Source: Thalassia testudinum
Lineage: Eukaryota > Streptophyta > Magnoliopsida > Alismatales > Hydrocharitaceae
DNA: 64,000 bases
Assembly (NCBI GenBank): GCA_037157565.1
Contig: JAZHRO010000036.1
Span: 137,260,501-137,324,500 of the forward strand
Reading direction: 5' to 3'
In this document: piece by piece, positions 1 through 11,519 of the stretch
How positions within the stretch are numbered: the stretch's first letter is position 1
How the letters are laid out: the number at the start of each line of letters is the position of its first letter
Translations under genes and position numbers: made by a program
Notes under the pieces: generated by a model
Told to the model about the DNA's origin: nothing
Databases searched by the model: none
What the model saw: only the letters and a program-made list of their open reading frames with translations

Positions 1-576
1 GGAGGCACACTGGGCAAGAGTATGTTAGGTCTTGTGGTATCTGAAGAATTCTCTTGGAAAGGGTTTATTCTTCCAGAGGCATGGTCACCTTGATGGGTGT
101 GGATATTTTGATGCTGATTATGTTGGTGTCCACAAGGACAGACGATCAATTATGGGGTATTGTATTTACATTGGTGGTGACTTGGTCATGTGGAGGAGCA
201 AGAAGCAAATGTTGTCTCTAGATCTAGTGCAGAGTCAGAATATTGGGCTATAGCATATACCACTTGTGAACTCTTTGGATCAAGTCTATCTTGATGACTT
301 TGGTGTTGAGGTTTCTGGGCCTATCCCCATGTACTACGATAATAAAACTACTACCTTTCTTGCCAACAATCTCACCTTTCACGAGAGGACTAAATATATA
401 GAATTGGATTGTCATTTTGTTTAGGATGTTGTGATGACTGGGAAGATTTCCACTCCATATATTTCCAGTGAGGATGAAATAGTTGACATCTTTGCTAAGG
501 CTTGTAAGGAAGTGGCTGAAATTTCTATGTTCCAAGTTAAGCATGTCTAATGTTTATGCTCCATCTCGAGGGGTAG
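1..576 (+). mobile_element. Ty1/copia fragment, RNase H end (Copia-A)
   Basis: This is the 3' end of a copia polyprotein, cut by the window start. Frames read the end of the RT/RNase H region: a LKNSLGKGLFF-type stretch, YFDADYVG, then WRSKKQ (about 32-253). In other frames follow the SRSSAESEYW equivalent, YYDNKTTTFLANN, FHERTKYIELDCHF and KISTPYISSEDE (about 300-480). These blocks are diagnostic of copia RNase H and its C-terminal tail. Frameshifts and stops (for example the TAG near 422) show it is dead. A purine-rich GAGGGGTAG at about 568-576 is the polypurine tract before the LTR. Upstream domains lie outside the window. Confidence 0.85.
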
Positions 577-765
577 TGTTGACAGTCTATATCTCTTGTT
601 TTTATATTTCGTTATTGTGTAAGGGTCCCCTTATATTTTAGCTAATGGGGTTTCTCTATATAAGAGCCCTTGAGGTCTCTAAATGAGACAAGACAACTCA
701 TTCTCCTAACAGAGAGCACACCACATCATCGCCTTCAACCTATAACCTCCTCTTAACCTTTGTGA
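577..765 (+). repeat. 3' LTR of Copia-A (right end uncertain)
   Basis: The LTR starts with TGTTGACAGTC immediately after the polypurine tract of the preceding RNase H fragment. A TATA-like CTATATAAG lies near 655. No second LTR is visible to fix the right edge, so the end is approximate. Confidence 0.5.
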
Positions 766-1099
766 CCAGCCTGCCTCACTGGAGGAGACACAAGAAAATC
801 TTCAACTTGTATGGTATCTTCATCTTCCAAAAGAGTGAACAATTCAGTCCCAGGAAAGGACAAGGTTCGAAATGCCGATTTCAATGTCGTATCGATGAAA
901 TTCTAAATGTGCATTTCGTGGGCATGTTGACAAGAATGTCAATGACGGACCAGCAACAGCCTTGGCATGCCCATCTATTTCATTGGCATGCCGACCATAT
1001 CGGTGGCATGCCAACGATATCCCAGCATTTCGACAACTTTACCATGTTGGCATGGGCTTTTCCCAAAAAAGGCCTTTCTCGCCGACATGCCGTCGGCAT
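766..1099. other. Unassigned spacer with short GGCATGCC tandem
   Basis: No coding similarity was recognised. GGCATGCC, an 8-bp palindrome, recurs at 964-971, 985-992 and 1005-1012. These are about 2.5 copies of a degenerate 20-21 bp unit. Related CATGCC/GGCAT words continue to about 1100. The short ORFs here are artefacts of this simple repeat. Confidence 0.5.
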
Positions 1100-2198
1100 T
1101 TAAATCACTGGGAAAGGATCATCAAGTACCACCTCATCACAGAGTAAAGCATAGGCCCTGCTCACTGTCAAGTTGTCCATTTGCCAAGGTAACGCATCCA
1201 GGTTTCCTACCCTTGGAGAGAAGTGAAGAATGGCTCCCAGGAGTTGCTCGAACTCTTGGGCCCTAGCCTTTGATAAATGCCCCATCGGTCGTGGAGCCTA
1301 AGAGCCACCTCCATTAGGGAGGGTTTCGTCCCAAACCTTTGCAATGAAACAAAGCTTGTTTGACAATGACACATACAAATGTGGGTGAACCATTGCCAAA
1401 GCGCATGAGCCCCTCAAATCATCTTCCCAGAAGAGGAATGTGCGCTCATCACCCAACATCAACCTAAAAAAGTGCATCACCCATCCCATCACCTTGAAAA
1501 TCCCACTCCAAAAAGCAGAAGCCCCCCTTGAGCTATCCTGCCAATCTACCAAAGTACCATAAGAGTCCTGCATCAACTTATCCCACATCGTATCATGATT
1601 AGAACAACCTGACCACCTACCTCAAGAGAAGGGCATCATTGAAGTTGCGTAGATGGAGCACACCCAGGTTGCCCTTTCCGAGTGGCCTACATTTCTTGTC
1701 CCATTGGACCAAGGACATGAAGCTCCCCTCTTGGTCTAGCTCCTTCCAAAAGAATTTTCTTCTAATGGCATCAATCCTCTTTAACACTGTCTTTGGCAGC
1801 CAAAAAATAGAGAAGTGGAAAACAGAGACGGCTGAAAGCACAAATCTGAGCAACACGAGATGACCTCCCTTGAGAGAACACGACCCCTCCAACCAGCTAC
1901 CCTCTCAAGCCTATCAATCGGAGGTAACCAGTCTTCAACTGTCACCCTCTTTCCCCTTTAGAGGAAATCCTAGATAGGTGATAGGCAAATGTGTCGGATT
2001 CATTCGCAAGGGAGTAGACATAGATGCAGCCTCCTTAGTTGCCTTGTTGAAGGGGATCAACATAGGATTCCCATGGTTCACCGCCAAACTAGATATGCCA
2101 CTACAAATGCATACCAATGCTCCCAAGTGATCTGGTTTTAATAATAAAAACAGATGCAATAGATTAGGTCTCGTAGGAACAAGGATTAAATCTATCAA
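1100..2198 (-). mobile_element. LINE (non-LTR retrotransposon) fragment, RT C-terminus to zf-RVT
   Basis: Read on the minus strand, four consecutive broken frames follow the usual order of a plant LINE ORF2. The end of the RT domain (2198-1935) contains HLPITYLGFPL. The post-RT connection (1892-1617) contains FWLPKTVLKRIDAIRRKFFW and WDKKCRPLGKGNLGV. Then come a further segment (1588-1298) and the start of the zf-RVT-like region (1285-1100). Endonuclease, most of RT, and the poly(A) tail are absent. Stops and frame changes mark it as a pseudogene. Confidence 0.8.
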
Positions 2199-2541
2199 TC
2201 AGTAAGGATACCTTAGCTACGTACGCCATACTTCCACTTAATACCTATTGTGATGATATGGCTCGTCGTGCTGTGACTTTATTGGATTCTCAACACTTTT
2301 GTTGCTCCATCCTTGTGGGGGTAGAGGATCTGCCATTGTCTTGGTTATGCTATTCTAGTCTCTAAGTCACAATGAGAGAGCAATCATCTTGGAGTGGGTT
2401 ACTACTTAGATGCCTGTAGTAGTTATGCACTTCGTATTTGGTTACCTAGCATTTACCGTGGGCATGATAACTCGTACACTAGAGATACACTCTTATCAGT
2501 CCTCTTGAGCTAGTGAAATGCTCTCTCAATGCTTTAATGGC
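2199..2541. other. Unassigned spacer left of Copia-D
   Basis: No long ORF, LTR or known domain is seen. It ends at the ATGGC target duplication of Copia-D. It may be PYRR intron or older transposon sequence. Confidence 0.4.
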
Positions 2542-2700
2542 TGTTGATACTCCTATTTATATTTCTTGTTTATGTTTACTGGGGATTGTTTAGTTATTTT
2601 TATATTTTGTCTGGTTCTTTTATGTATTTTTCCCAACATCTCTCTCTATAGAGAGGCATAGGGTTTTCTCATTAAAGTAGATTGGTCATTTCTTCCCACT
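2542..2700 (+). repeat. 5' LTR of Copia-D
   Basis: A short LTR (159 bp) starting TGTTGATACTCC and ending CCCACT, directly abutting the PBS at 2701. The target duplication supports this non-CA end. It is about 93% identical to the 3' copy. Confidence 0.9.
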
Positions 2701-3482
2701 TGGTATCAGAGCATCGGTCCTAGACCGTGACTCTAGGTATCTCACCCCTCAAGACCTCCTAAACCCTAGCATCGAATCCCGTTCTTATCTCCTTCCTCGG
2801 CTGTGGCAGCAGTCTACGGCGGCCCTCTGGCCGCACGCAGGAGCCCTAGTGGCCCTCGACGGTGCCCTTGAGGCTTGATTCAGCCCCTAAGGCTCGATTC
2901 GGCCCTACGTAGGAGCCCTAACAGTTGGAGGCGGCGCTCCTGAGGCTTGATTCAGCCCTTGCAACGGGGTTGCAGCGACGCAGAAGCCTCCGAACCACCG
3001 AGCGGTGCCCTGGTGAGGGTTGATAGACCCAGCAGCGACGCTGCGACTCGTTATAGCAGTTGGTGGTGGCGCTGTTGGTCCAAGGGTTGTTGGTGGTGCT
3101 CTGCAGCAAGTGGTAGCATCACTGCCAACCATCAGGCGACATCGTAGTGGCCGTCTGAGGTTGCGACCGGTGGGGATCGGCGGTGCAATCATCCCTATGA
3201 TGGTTCTGAGGAGGTGATCCTCTTGTGATCACCTCTGTAGTAGTTTGGTCTGGGGTTGGCAATGCTTTTGTTGGCTCCTTCCTTGTTTCTTTTGCAAGGG
3301 ATAGCTCTCTATTTGAAAATGACTCGCTCTGGTTCGAGGGTTTGAAGTTGCTCCTTGTTACTGATTGCGAGAAAGGCTGCAGGTACTTCACTAAGGACTT
3401 TAAGGGGAAGGTGCCTGGCTATTTTGTGAAGACCGATGACACTACTGGAGGCTGCGATGCTTCTTCTGTTACTATTAGGTGT

Positions 3483-4742
3483 GATGCTTGTTAATTGGAT
3501 AAGCATCATCGGTCTTCATTCCCTGCCAGTACTTCTCCTGGATCAGCTGCTCCCTTTGAGTTATTTCATATGGATGTTTGGGAACCGAGTAGAGTTCCAG
3601 ACAGGATAGGACATCGTTACTATCTCGTTGTTGTCGACGATTTCACTAGAGTATCCTGGGTGTTTCTTATGAAGAACAAGGTAGAGGTTGGAGGTATTAT
3701 AGAGACTCTTCTTTTGGAGATTTGGACTTAGTATTTTGCTACAGTGAAGATTGTACGAACAGATAATGCTCTCGAGTTCTGCACTACTAGACTTGCAGAG
3801 TTTTACAGGACTCATGGGATTATCCATCAGACTTCTTGTCCCTATACCTTACAGCAGAATGGAATTGCCAAGTGGAAGCACAGACACCTATTAGAGGTTG
3901 CCCACACTCTTCTTATCCCACCACAATGTTCCATAGAGATATTGGGGGATGCTGTTTCGAGGGTGACCTACCTCATTAGCAGGATGTCGAGTTCAGTTCT
4001 TCACGAGCAGATACCGATTCTCCTGTTACATCCAGATGGTGTGCTTTTCCACGTGTCTCCTAGGAGTTTTGGATGTGTTGCTTTTGTTCATGTGCCATCA
4101 CCAGGACGTGACAAGCTTGCTCCTCGCGTTGTTAACTGCGTCTTATTACTGTACTCTAGGAGTCAAAAAGGGTATCGATGCTATGATACCATCCACCACA
4201 GGTATTATATCAGTGCTGATGTGACTTTTCATGAGACAACACCATATTTTTCTGTTGTTGGACAGACGAGTGCTCATGATGATGTAGCTCTCATGCCTAT
4301 TTCTCTGATTTCACTTGAGGATATTCCGGTCTCCATACCTCAATCGACCTCTTCAGGCTCCACTACCCCCATGGATGACTACCAGAGATTGCATGGTCCT
4401 CTACACACATATGGTAGACCTCATGTGACACTACAAAAGCCATCGGCCACACCAGTGACTGATGTTTCACAGGCAGTTGAGATCGACTTTGATGGCAGTG
4501 ATAGTTTAGTTAGACTTAATTCCCCTGATAGTGCAAATTGCCACAGTAGTGAGGCTCCTTCTGCAGCGACTCAGTCAGAGGTACCAGATGATTTTGACCT
4601 TCCTATTGCTATTAGGAAGACACCCCGTATATGTGAGTCCAGATATCGTGTTGCAGGTAGTTTGGTTATCGATGGTCTTGCTCCTCAGTTTAGTAGCTTC
4701 TGTCAAGCACTTACAACGTCACACATTTTGTCTACCTATTAG
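3483..4742 (+). pseudogene. Copia-D integrase region (broken)
   Basis: The frame starts in the gag-pre-integrase motif (CDAC, a stop, then LDKHHRSSFPAS) and runs into the integrase core. Visible motifs are FHMDVW, YYLVVVDDFTRVSWVFLMKNK, IVRTDNALEF, HGIIHQTSCPYT-QQNG, LLEVAHTLL and GYRCYD, then SADVTFHE. A stop at 3729-3731 splits it. The longest piece (3744-4742) is 332 codons and continues through the variable linker to a DDFDLPIAIRKTPR block before RT. Canonical NGxAERKHRH is altered to NGIAKWKHRH. Confidence 0.88.
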
Positions 4743-6255
4743 CAGGCCATGCTTGATCCTAAATGGCGTCAAGCCATGGAGGATGAGATGGCCGCACTTC
4801 AAAATAGACAGACTTAGGATCTTACCTTGCTTCCTACAGGTGCGCAACTTGTTGGCTCTAGATGAGTCTTTGCCTTGAAATACAATCCTGATGGGTCTAT
4901 TTCAAGTTATAAGGCCAGGTTGGTGGCAAAGGGGTTCACCTAGACTTATGGGGTGGACTTCTTTGATACTTTCTCTCCTGTTGCACGTCTTGCAACTGTT
5001 CAGGTACTCATCTCTGTTGTTGCCCACAGAGATTGGAGGTTACACCAGCTTGATTTGAAGAATACTTTTCTTTGTGGTGATCTTCAGGAGAAGGTTTACA
5101 TGCAGCAGTCCCTAGGTTTTGAGGTTTAGGGGGAGTGTGTGCAGACTCAGGAAGGCCATTTATGGCTTGAAGTAGAGCTTGAGAGCTTGGTTTCAGAAGT
5201 TGTTAGATGTGTTGCAGAGGATGGGGCTGCAGAGGTCCTCTTTAGATTATTCTCTGTTTGCCAGGAAAATGGAGAATGGTATTGTAGCACTACTGGTTTA
5301 TGTAGATGATCTGATTGTCACCAGCAATGATGAGGCTGAGATAAGACAGGACAAGGAGTCTCTTGCATAGAAGTTTGTTATGAAGGATCTAGGCCAGCGT
5401 AGATACTTTTTGGGGGATTGAGGTTTCTAGGAGTAAAGATGGGATTGTTCTTTCTTAACACAAGTATGCGTTGGATGTCCATTAGGAGACAGGCATGCTG
5501 GGGTTCAAGCCAACCAATATTCCTATGGACCCCAAGGCACACTTACATGATGAGGGGGCAGAGGTAGCTGATAGCAGAGCGTACAGACAGCTTGTAGGCA
5601 AGCTGTTGTATCTGACCATTACTAGACCGAATATTGCCTTGACAGTAGGTAAACTCAGCCAGTTTATGGAGAAACCAACAAAGTTGCACTGGCAGGCAAC
5701 TATGCAGGTGCTTAGATACTTGAAGAAAGCACCAGGTCATGGTATTCTCTTCCAGAGAGGCTCTCCTATGACAGTTGTAGGATATTCTGATGCATATTAT
5801 GTAGGATGTGTGCTTGACAGGAAATCTACTACTGGTTTCTGTACCTTTGTGGTTGTTTATCTGGTTACTTGGAGGAGCAAGAAACAAGGGGTAGTTTCTC
5901 ACTCCAGTGCAGAATCAGAGTATAAGGCGATGGCCTAAACTACTGTAGAGATGGTTTGGATGCAGTCTCAGACTGCATGATTTACACATCCAGATTGAGG
6001 AACCTATGGAGATGCGATGCGAGAATCGGGCTGCTACATATATAGCCAACAACCCGATGTTCCATGAGCTCACCAAACACGTTGAGGTTGACTGCCACTA
6101 TACTAGAGATCTCATACAACGTGATTTGCTACATACTACTTATGTTGCATCTGAGGACCAGACTGCTGAAGTGTTCACAAAGCCTCTACCTCGATCGGCA
6201 TTTGATTATTGTTGTTCTAAGCTAAGTATGATTAACATCTATGCTCCAACTTGAG
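4743..6255 (+). pseudogene. Copia-D reverse transcriptase and RNase H (broken)
   Basis: The sequence is colinear with copia RT but has many in-frame stops. [23 protein letters not shown] is readable across a stop near 4866-4945, and the catalytic LLVYVDDLIVT near 5293-5325. The RNase H part (5495-5938) shows the LVGKLLYLTITRPN, LRYLKKAPG, YSDAYYVG and WRSKKQ blocks, and the tail (6006-6254) has NRAATYIANNPMFHE and KHVEVDCHYTRD. It ends NIYAPT just before the polypurine tract. Confidence 0.88.
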
Positions 6256-6261
6256 GGGGAG

Positions 6262-6422
6262 TGTTGATTCTCCTATTTATATTTCTCGTTTATGTTTATT
6301 GGGGATTGTTTAGTTATCTTTATATTTTGTCTGGTTCTTTTATGTATTTTTCCCAACATCTCTCTCTATATAGAGAGGCGTAGGGTTTTCTCAATAAAGC
6401 ACTTCGATCATTTCTTCCCACT
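6262..6422 (+). repeat. 3' LTR of Copia-D
   Basis: 161 bp, starting TGTTGATTCTCC after the polypurine tract GAGGGGGAG and ending CCCACT before ATGGC. It carries a 2-bp TA expansion in the CTATATAGAG segment relative to the 5' copy. Confidence 0.9.
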
Positions 6423-6539
6423 ATGGCCACACCAGATTTGGACCAAATTGTCATCTAAAGTTCTAAACTATCTCACATACTACTTTAATGAGCAAACAAT
6501 CAACCTGTAGAGCCAACTATAGCCCTGGGTGTTGAAGAG

Positions 6540-7375
6540 CCAACATCAAATACTGCTCCATGTCTATATATTGGACACTACGGGCCCTTGGTTGGCAAGC
6601 CTTATACCTGATGGTGACTTGTCTTGTTTCTGTTGGGCATATTAGCCAATTCATAGATAGGTTTAGGAGTCGCATAAAGAAGCTACCTGTTAGATATTGA
6701 TATATCTCAAGTCTTCTCTAGGAAATGGTTTTATATTTTGAGGTCACCTTTAGGTTCTAGGTTCCCTGCTGTAGATTACTGTGAGGCCTATAAAGAGGCC
6801 TAGTACTCGTTCTGATCCCTTTGTTGGTAGGAAACTTGCTGTCTGGAGAAGTGGACTGTTGTCTCCAGACCTAGTATGGAGTATAGGGCAATGGCTCACG
6901 CTAATTTTAAATTTCCTTGGAATCAGTCTTTGAATTTTTTGTATATTAGTGGAGAGGCCTGTTCCTATATTTTTGATGATTAACTTGCCACCTTGCTAGT
7001 AATCACACCTTCAGTGAATGCACAGATCACATAAACATTGACAGTCACTCCATAAAAGATGCCGTTTTGCATGCCAGATTTGTGCTCCATATTTGTCTGG
7101 TGAGTATGAGTTGATGTCCTCACAAAAGCTTTTCCATACTCTTCTATCTTTTTGGCATTTCCTTCAAGTTGGGCATGGTGAAATTTAGAGAGATTTTTCT
7201 GCCAGGGAAGGAGATCAACAAGTCAAGAAGGGAGTCACGAAGAGAGTTTTAGATTTTGTGTTATTATGTACAATTCTCTTATGCTTTCTCATTCTTTATC
7301 TATGTAATTTCTCCTTGGTGCATCTCTCTATATAGAGAAGAGATCCAAAAATAGTTATTCATTTTTCTTCACACA
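6540..7375 (+). mobile_element. Highly decayed Ty1/copia scrap with LTR-like tail
   Basis: Stop-riddled frames still show copia RNase H blocks: an SHKEA-type stretch, a YLKSSLGNG-type segment near 6700, and WRS...LSPDLVWS equivalents near 6845-6885. The order matches copia. The tail (about 7180-7375) has a CTCTATATAGAG TATA-like segment and looks like an LTR, but there is no partner copy to confirm it. Confidence 0.6.
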
Positions 7376-8255
7376 AGCCAATTGCCCAGAATACTTTAGA
7401 CGAAGTTGACATTTACAATCCTTGTAATCACACCATAATTTCATGAGTTTTTGATTTGGGAATATCAAAGATAGTGCCAGAAGGAAATGCTGAGTTGGGA
7501 AATATCATGGTGACTGTGAAGAATCTATGAAAACCTCCTCACGTCGTGTGGAATAGGTTCTGATTTTGGATATTACAATGAGATAGAATAATGGAACATA
7601 GCATTTCGTAAGTAAACATGCATGCTATGACTGTGCTTAGCGTTTGGAGATGGCCATAACAATTGAGCTTTTTGGGTTTGGCTGTAAATTATCTGAAAAA
7701 GGAAATGCAATTTGTATTTTGATTTCTGGCATGTAGTAGAAGTATGCATGACTTGGATCTCAAGAAGTGCTGTAGTTCTAAGAAATTATCAGTTATTAGA
7801 ATTTTCCTGCATATTCTGATTGTCTTTATATTTGTTTGATCTAGCTTTGATTCCATCCCTTGTTTGTGTGGGATGATAAGTCAAGACTAAAAGTTACAGA
7901 AAATCCTGCTTGAAGGGGTTAGGATATTTATTTAAATCACAAACAGTTCCTTTTCCAACATTGTTGCTATTACACGACTTTGTCTCACGTGCATGTGATA
8001 GATGATGGGAAGTAGGAGCAATTAGGATAAAGAGGAAAGAATACGTAGATACCTGAGAATACTGATGCAATTTTCTAGTCTTAGGAGACGACTTAGTATG
8101 CTATCAATCAATATAGAACTCGCTCAAAAAAAAAAAAAAATCAATCAATATAGAAGCGCTGCTTGTTGTCTTGTTTCCTGTAAAGATCCTTTGGGACCTT
8201 GAATATTAAAAAGCTAAGTTTAATTGCTGAAATAGGCACAATCGTTGATTGTATT
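7376..8255. other. Non-coding stretch, probable PYRR intron or intergenic
   Basis: No ORF or protein similarity is recognised. The only structured item is the small poly(A) insertion at 8104-8155. A splice-like stretch at 7475-7530 (IVPEGNAELGN in one frame) was considered as a PYRR exon but not accepted. Confidence 0.4.
8104..8155 (+). mobile_element. Minimal poly(A) retroposon with 15-bp target duplication
   Basis: The 15-mer TCAATCAATATAGAA occurs at 8104-8118 and again at 8141-8155. Between the copies are only CTCGCTC and 15 A residues. This is the footprint expected of target-primed reverse transcription (LINE, SINE or other templated RNA) that stopped within a few bases of the poly(A) tail. 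The source RNA cannot be identified. Confidence 0.75.
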
Positions 8256-8399
8256 AGTTGAACTAAAGAGAGAATCTTATTTTATCAAGTCGTCCCTATG
8301 TCTCTTTATATAGAGAGAGACAAGGGAAAAATAACATAATGGGTCCAATACAAAAAATAAGAATAATAAATACCCTCTTATACTAAACGTAACTCAGCA
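8256..8399 (-). repeat. 3' LTR of Copia-F
   Basis: 144 bp. On the minus strand it starts TGCTGAGTTACG and ends CAACT. It contains a TATA-like TATATAAAGAG. Confidence 0.88.
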
Positions 8400-8406
8400 C
8401 TCCCCC

Positions 8407-9907
8407 TCAAGTTGGAGCATATGTATCCACTATGCTCAGCTTGCTTCTACACTTGTCAAACCTGGGGTTTGGCAGTGGCTTGGTAAATACATCAGCAGCC
8501 TGATCAGTAGAGGCAAGACACGTTGTACGAAGTAGACCTTGCTGAATCAGGCTCCTGGTATAGTGATAGTCTACTTCCACATGTTTCATCCTCTCATGAA
8601 ACATGGGGTTATTAACAATATATGTTGCAGCCCGATTATCACAATGCATCTCCATAGGCTCTTGAATTTCAACATGAAGATCTCGTAACAAAGATCTGAT
8701 CCATATCATCTCGGCTATAGTATGATCTATAGCCCTATACTAGGACTCTGTACTAGAGCGTGAAATAACACCTTGTTTCTTGCTCCTCCAAATCACCAAA
8801 TTTTCAGCCACAAATGTGCAAAAATCGGTAGTAGATCGCCTGTCTCCTACATCTCCTACATAATCAGTATCAGAGTAAGCCACTACTGACATAGGGCCCT
8901 TCGTCTTCTGAAATAAAATGCCTTTGCTTGGATAGTCCTTAATGTACCTCAACACTTGCATAACTGCCTACTAGTGAACATCACTGGATTTGTCTAAGAA
9001 CTGGCTTAGCTTACCCATTGTAAGGCTAATGTCTGGCCTGGTGATGATTAGATACAATAACTTCCTAACAAGCTGCAGATAGACCTTTTTGTCCTCTACC
9101 TTCATTGTATCATCAAATAGATGAACTTTAGCATTCATAGGAATGTTGGCTTCCTTGGATCCGAGCATGCCTGTCTCCTGAAGAATATCAAGTGTATACT
9201 TTCTTTGAAACATCACTATGCCCTACTTGCTCGTGGCGATCTTAATACCCAAAAAGTATCTCAGCTTACCAAGATCTTTCATAACAAATTGGTGAGCTAA
9301 ATACTCCTTCACCTGAGTAATACCATCTACATCATCACCTGTAAGAATGAGGTCATCAACATATACCAATAAAGCCACGGTACCAGTACTGGTCTTCTTA
9401 ACAAATAAGGAATGATCAGAAGATCTTTGCATCCCGAACGTAGAAAGTGCCTTAGACAAACGCTGAAACCAGGCTTGAGGGTTTTGCTTAAGGCCATTAA
9501 TAGCCTTACGAAGTTTGCATACACACTCCCCTTGAACTTCAAAACCAGGTGGCTGCTGCATGTATATCTCTTCCAAATCGCCATATAGAAAGGTATTTTT
9601 AACATCTAGGTGGTGAAGACGCCATCCATAATGAGCCGCAACAGAGACAAGAATACGGACTATGGAGAGTTATGCTACAGGGGAAAGTGTCAAAGAAATC
9701 TATCCCATAAGTCTGGGTGAATCCGTTGGCTACAAGGCGAGCCTTGTACCTAGAAATAGACCCATCAGGGTAAAGACCCATCTGGCCTCAATTAAGTGTG
9801 CACTAGAAGGTAGAGTAGATAACTCCCATGTCCCTCTATCAGTGAGTGCAGATATCTCCTCTTCCATGGCCTCCTTCCAATGTAGGTGTAGCAGAGCCTG
9901 TTGGTAG
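8407..9907 (-). pseudogene. Copia-F reverse transcriptase and RNase H (broken)
   Basis: From 9907 downward, the RT N-terminus (the A-ALTDRGTWEL-type block) leads to [25 protein letters not shown] (9781-9599). Then follow the MQQPPGFEV, KAINGLKQNPQAW and ALLVYVDDLILTGDD blocks (9576-9223) with an intact YVDD catalytic motif. RNase H follows (9216-8971 and 8961-8740) with VRKLLYLIITRPD, YSDTDYVG and WRSKKQ. The tail (8709-8407) has CDNRAATYIVNNPMFHE and ends YAPT. Several stops and frame changes prevent a continuous product. Confidence 0.9.
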
Positions 9908-9939
9908 GAGGTAGGTATCTCTGTAGTATAACCCTAAAC

Positions 9940-11130
9940 ATCGTCAAAAATAACACAATGATTCAACTGCTTGGTAATAGAACTAACAGATAGCAGTTGC
10001 ATTACCATATCCGGCACATAATATATATCAGCAAGATGCATGGAGGGTATAACAGGTACCCCTCCCTTACCACAAATGGGGGCATGCCTACCATTTGCCA
10101 ACTGTACTGAATGTTCCTGTGATGTCTTCTGTAATTCCCCAAAGCACTAGGAATTTCTTGTCAAATGGTTAGATGCACCAGAATCAATCAACCATGAACC
10201 TTTCGTACCTGATGCAGATGCATAGGCTACAATGCTGGAGGATTAAGGCTGTTTACGAGTCAACTGTGCTAGCCGCTGCACAATTGCATCATAGTCTGCT
10301 TCTGCAAGAGATACTGCCCCATTGCTCACACCTGGAGATGCTGTAACAAAAGCCTGGTTGGCAACAGTAGGACAACCAAGTTTATTCCAACACTTCGCCT
10401 CAACATGGCCAAGCCTGCCACAATAAGAACATGTAGGCTTGCCTCGACCACCATCAGTCCTGCTCCTGCCTTTGCCGCGAAAGAAGCCTCCACAACCACC
10501 ATGAGTGCTAACAGCAGCATGAGCCGAGGACGTGTTGGTGACAACATCATGTGTAGGCTGAATTTGCATCCTACTCAGCCTCCTGTAAATCTCCTCAATA
10601 GGAGGAATCTCAGAGAGAGTCAGAATCTGTGAACGAGTTGCAGAATAGTGATCACTTAGCCCTGCAAGAAATATGTGGGCTGCAAACTCCTTCCTGTGAT
10701 CCCTGCATGTAGAAGTACACATTGGTTTACATGCATTATATTTCTCCAATAATCCCTTCATAGTAGAGTAATATCGAGACAGACTCATCTCTTCTTGCTT
10801 GAGATGGCATGAGTCACAGTGGATCTGGAATACTTAAGTTGAATTCAACTTATGTGAATAAGTCGTCTTCAAGCCATCCCACATCTCTTTGGCAGTGCTG
10901 TAGTACATAACTTCACCAATCCTTGGAATGACACTATTCAAAATCCAGGCTCTCACCATAGCATCATCCCGATTCCAAGTCGCATACTTTCCTATTTTCT
11001 GATCCGGTGGTGCTTCCATAAGCACATGCTTCTTCTTATGACCTTCCACAGAAACAAGAAAGGTCTGAGACCAACGGGGTTAATTGGTCTCATTTAATTT
11101 CGTAATTGGAGCAAAGAAGGGGCTCTTATA
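9940..11130 (-). pseudogene. Copia-F gag and protease (broken)
   Basis: The gag N-terminus spans about 11130-10834: KLNETN, then EGHKKKHVLMEAPP, MVRAWILNSV and EMWDGLKTTYSH. The main gag frame (10788-10243, 181 codons) has YNACKPMCTS, FLAGLSDHYSATRSQIL and a CCHC zinc knuckle CSYCGRLGHVEAKC (C-X2-C-X4-H-X4-C). The protease signature SWLIDSGASNHLT reads near 10205-10165, with conserved flanks to about 9950. The sequence then joins RT directly. Confidence 0.88.
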
Positions 11131-11519
11131 CACCCCACTTTCTGTATTCTGTCCTGAAGACACCTCAGAACCATATGATGTAGACATTGTAACTCCAAGC
11201 ACACAAGAGTTAGCCCAAACAATGGGTCTGAAATCCTGAATAAACTGCACTAACAAACTTGGGGAATACACACCCCACAATCCACAGACTAAAGAACAAC
11301 ATTTCATTGGGGAATACACACCCCAAAAACCATTCACTACGTGGAATACACACCCAAATTAGATCAAAAGATTAAGTTCATACCACTCGTAGGAGGATTT
11401 TTTTTTGATTCAAATCCTCATCCCCGAGGAGAGAGATGGAGAGCAGCAGGCAGCAGCGGTGATCGGGAGGTGGTCTTGTTGCAATGGGGCGGTAGGAGCA
11501 TCGCGACCAGTCGTTGCGG

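Larger units (their letters stand above)
2542..6422 (+). mobile_element. Complete but decayed Ty1/copia element (Copia-D)
   Basis: The element runs from 5' LTR (2542-2700) to 3' LTR (6262-6422). It is flanked by a perfect 5-bp target duplication ATGGC (2537-2541 and 6423-6427). A primer binding site TGGTATCAGAGC, complementary to initiator-Met tRNA, starts at 2701. Domain order integrase, RT, RNase H is that of copia. Gag and protease are not recognisable between the leader and about 3480, so this part was probably deleted. LTRs differ at about 11 of ~159 aligned sites, consistent with an old insertion. Two LTRs, PBS and target duplication together make the boundaries firm. Confidence 0.92.

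Noticed and set aside
7475..7530. Possible upstream PYRR exon (IVPEGNAELGN in one frame)
   Set aside because: The similarity to the reductase end is too weak, the frame ends in a stop before a plausible donor, and colinearity with the 12592 exon is not convincing.
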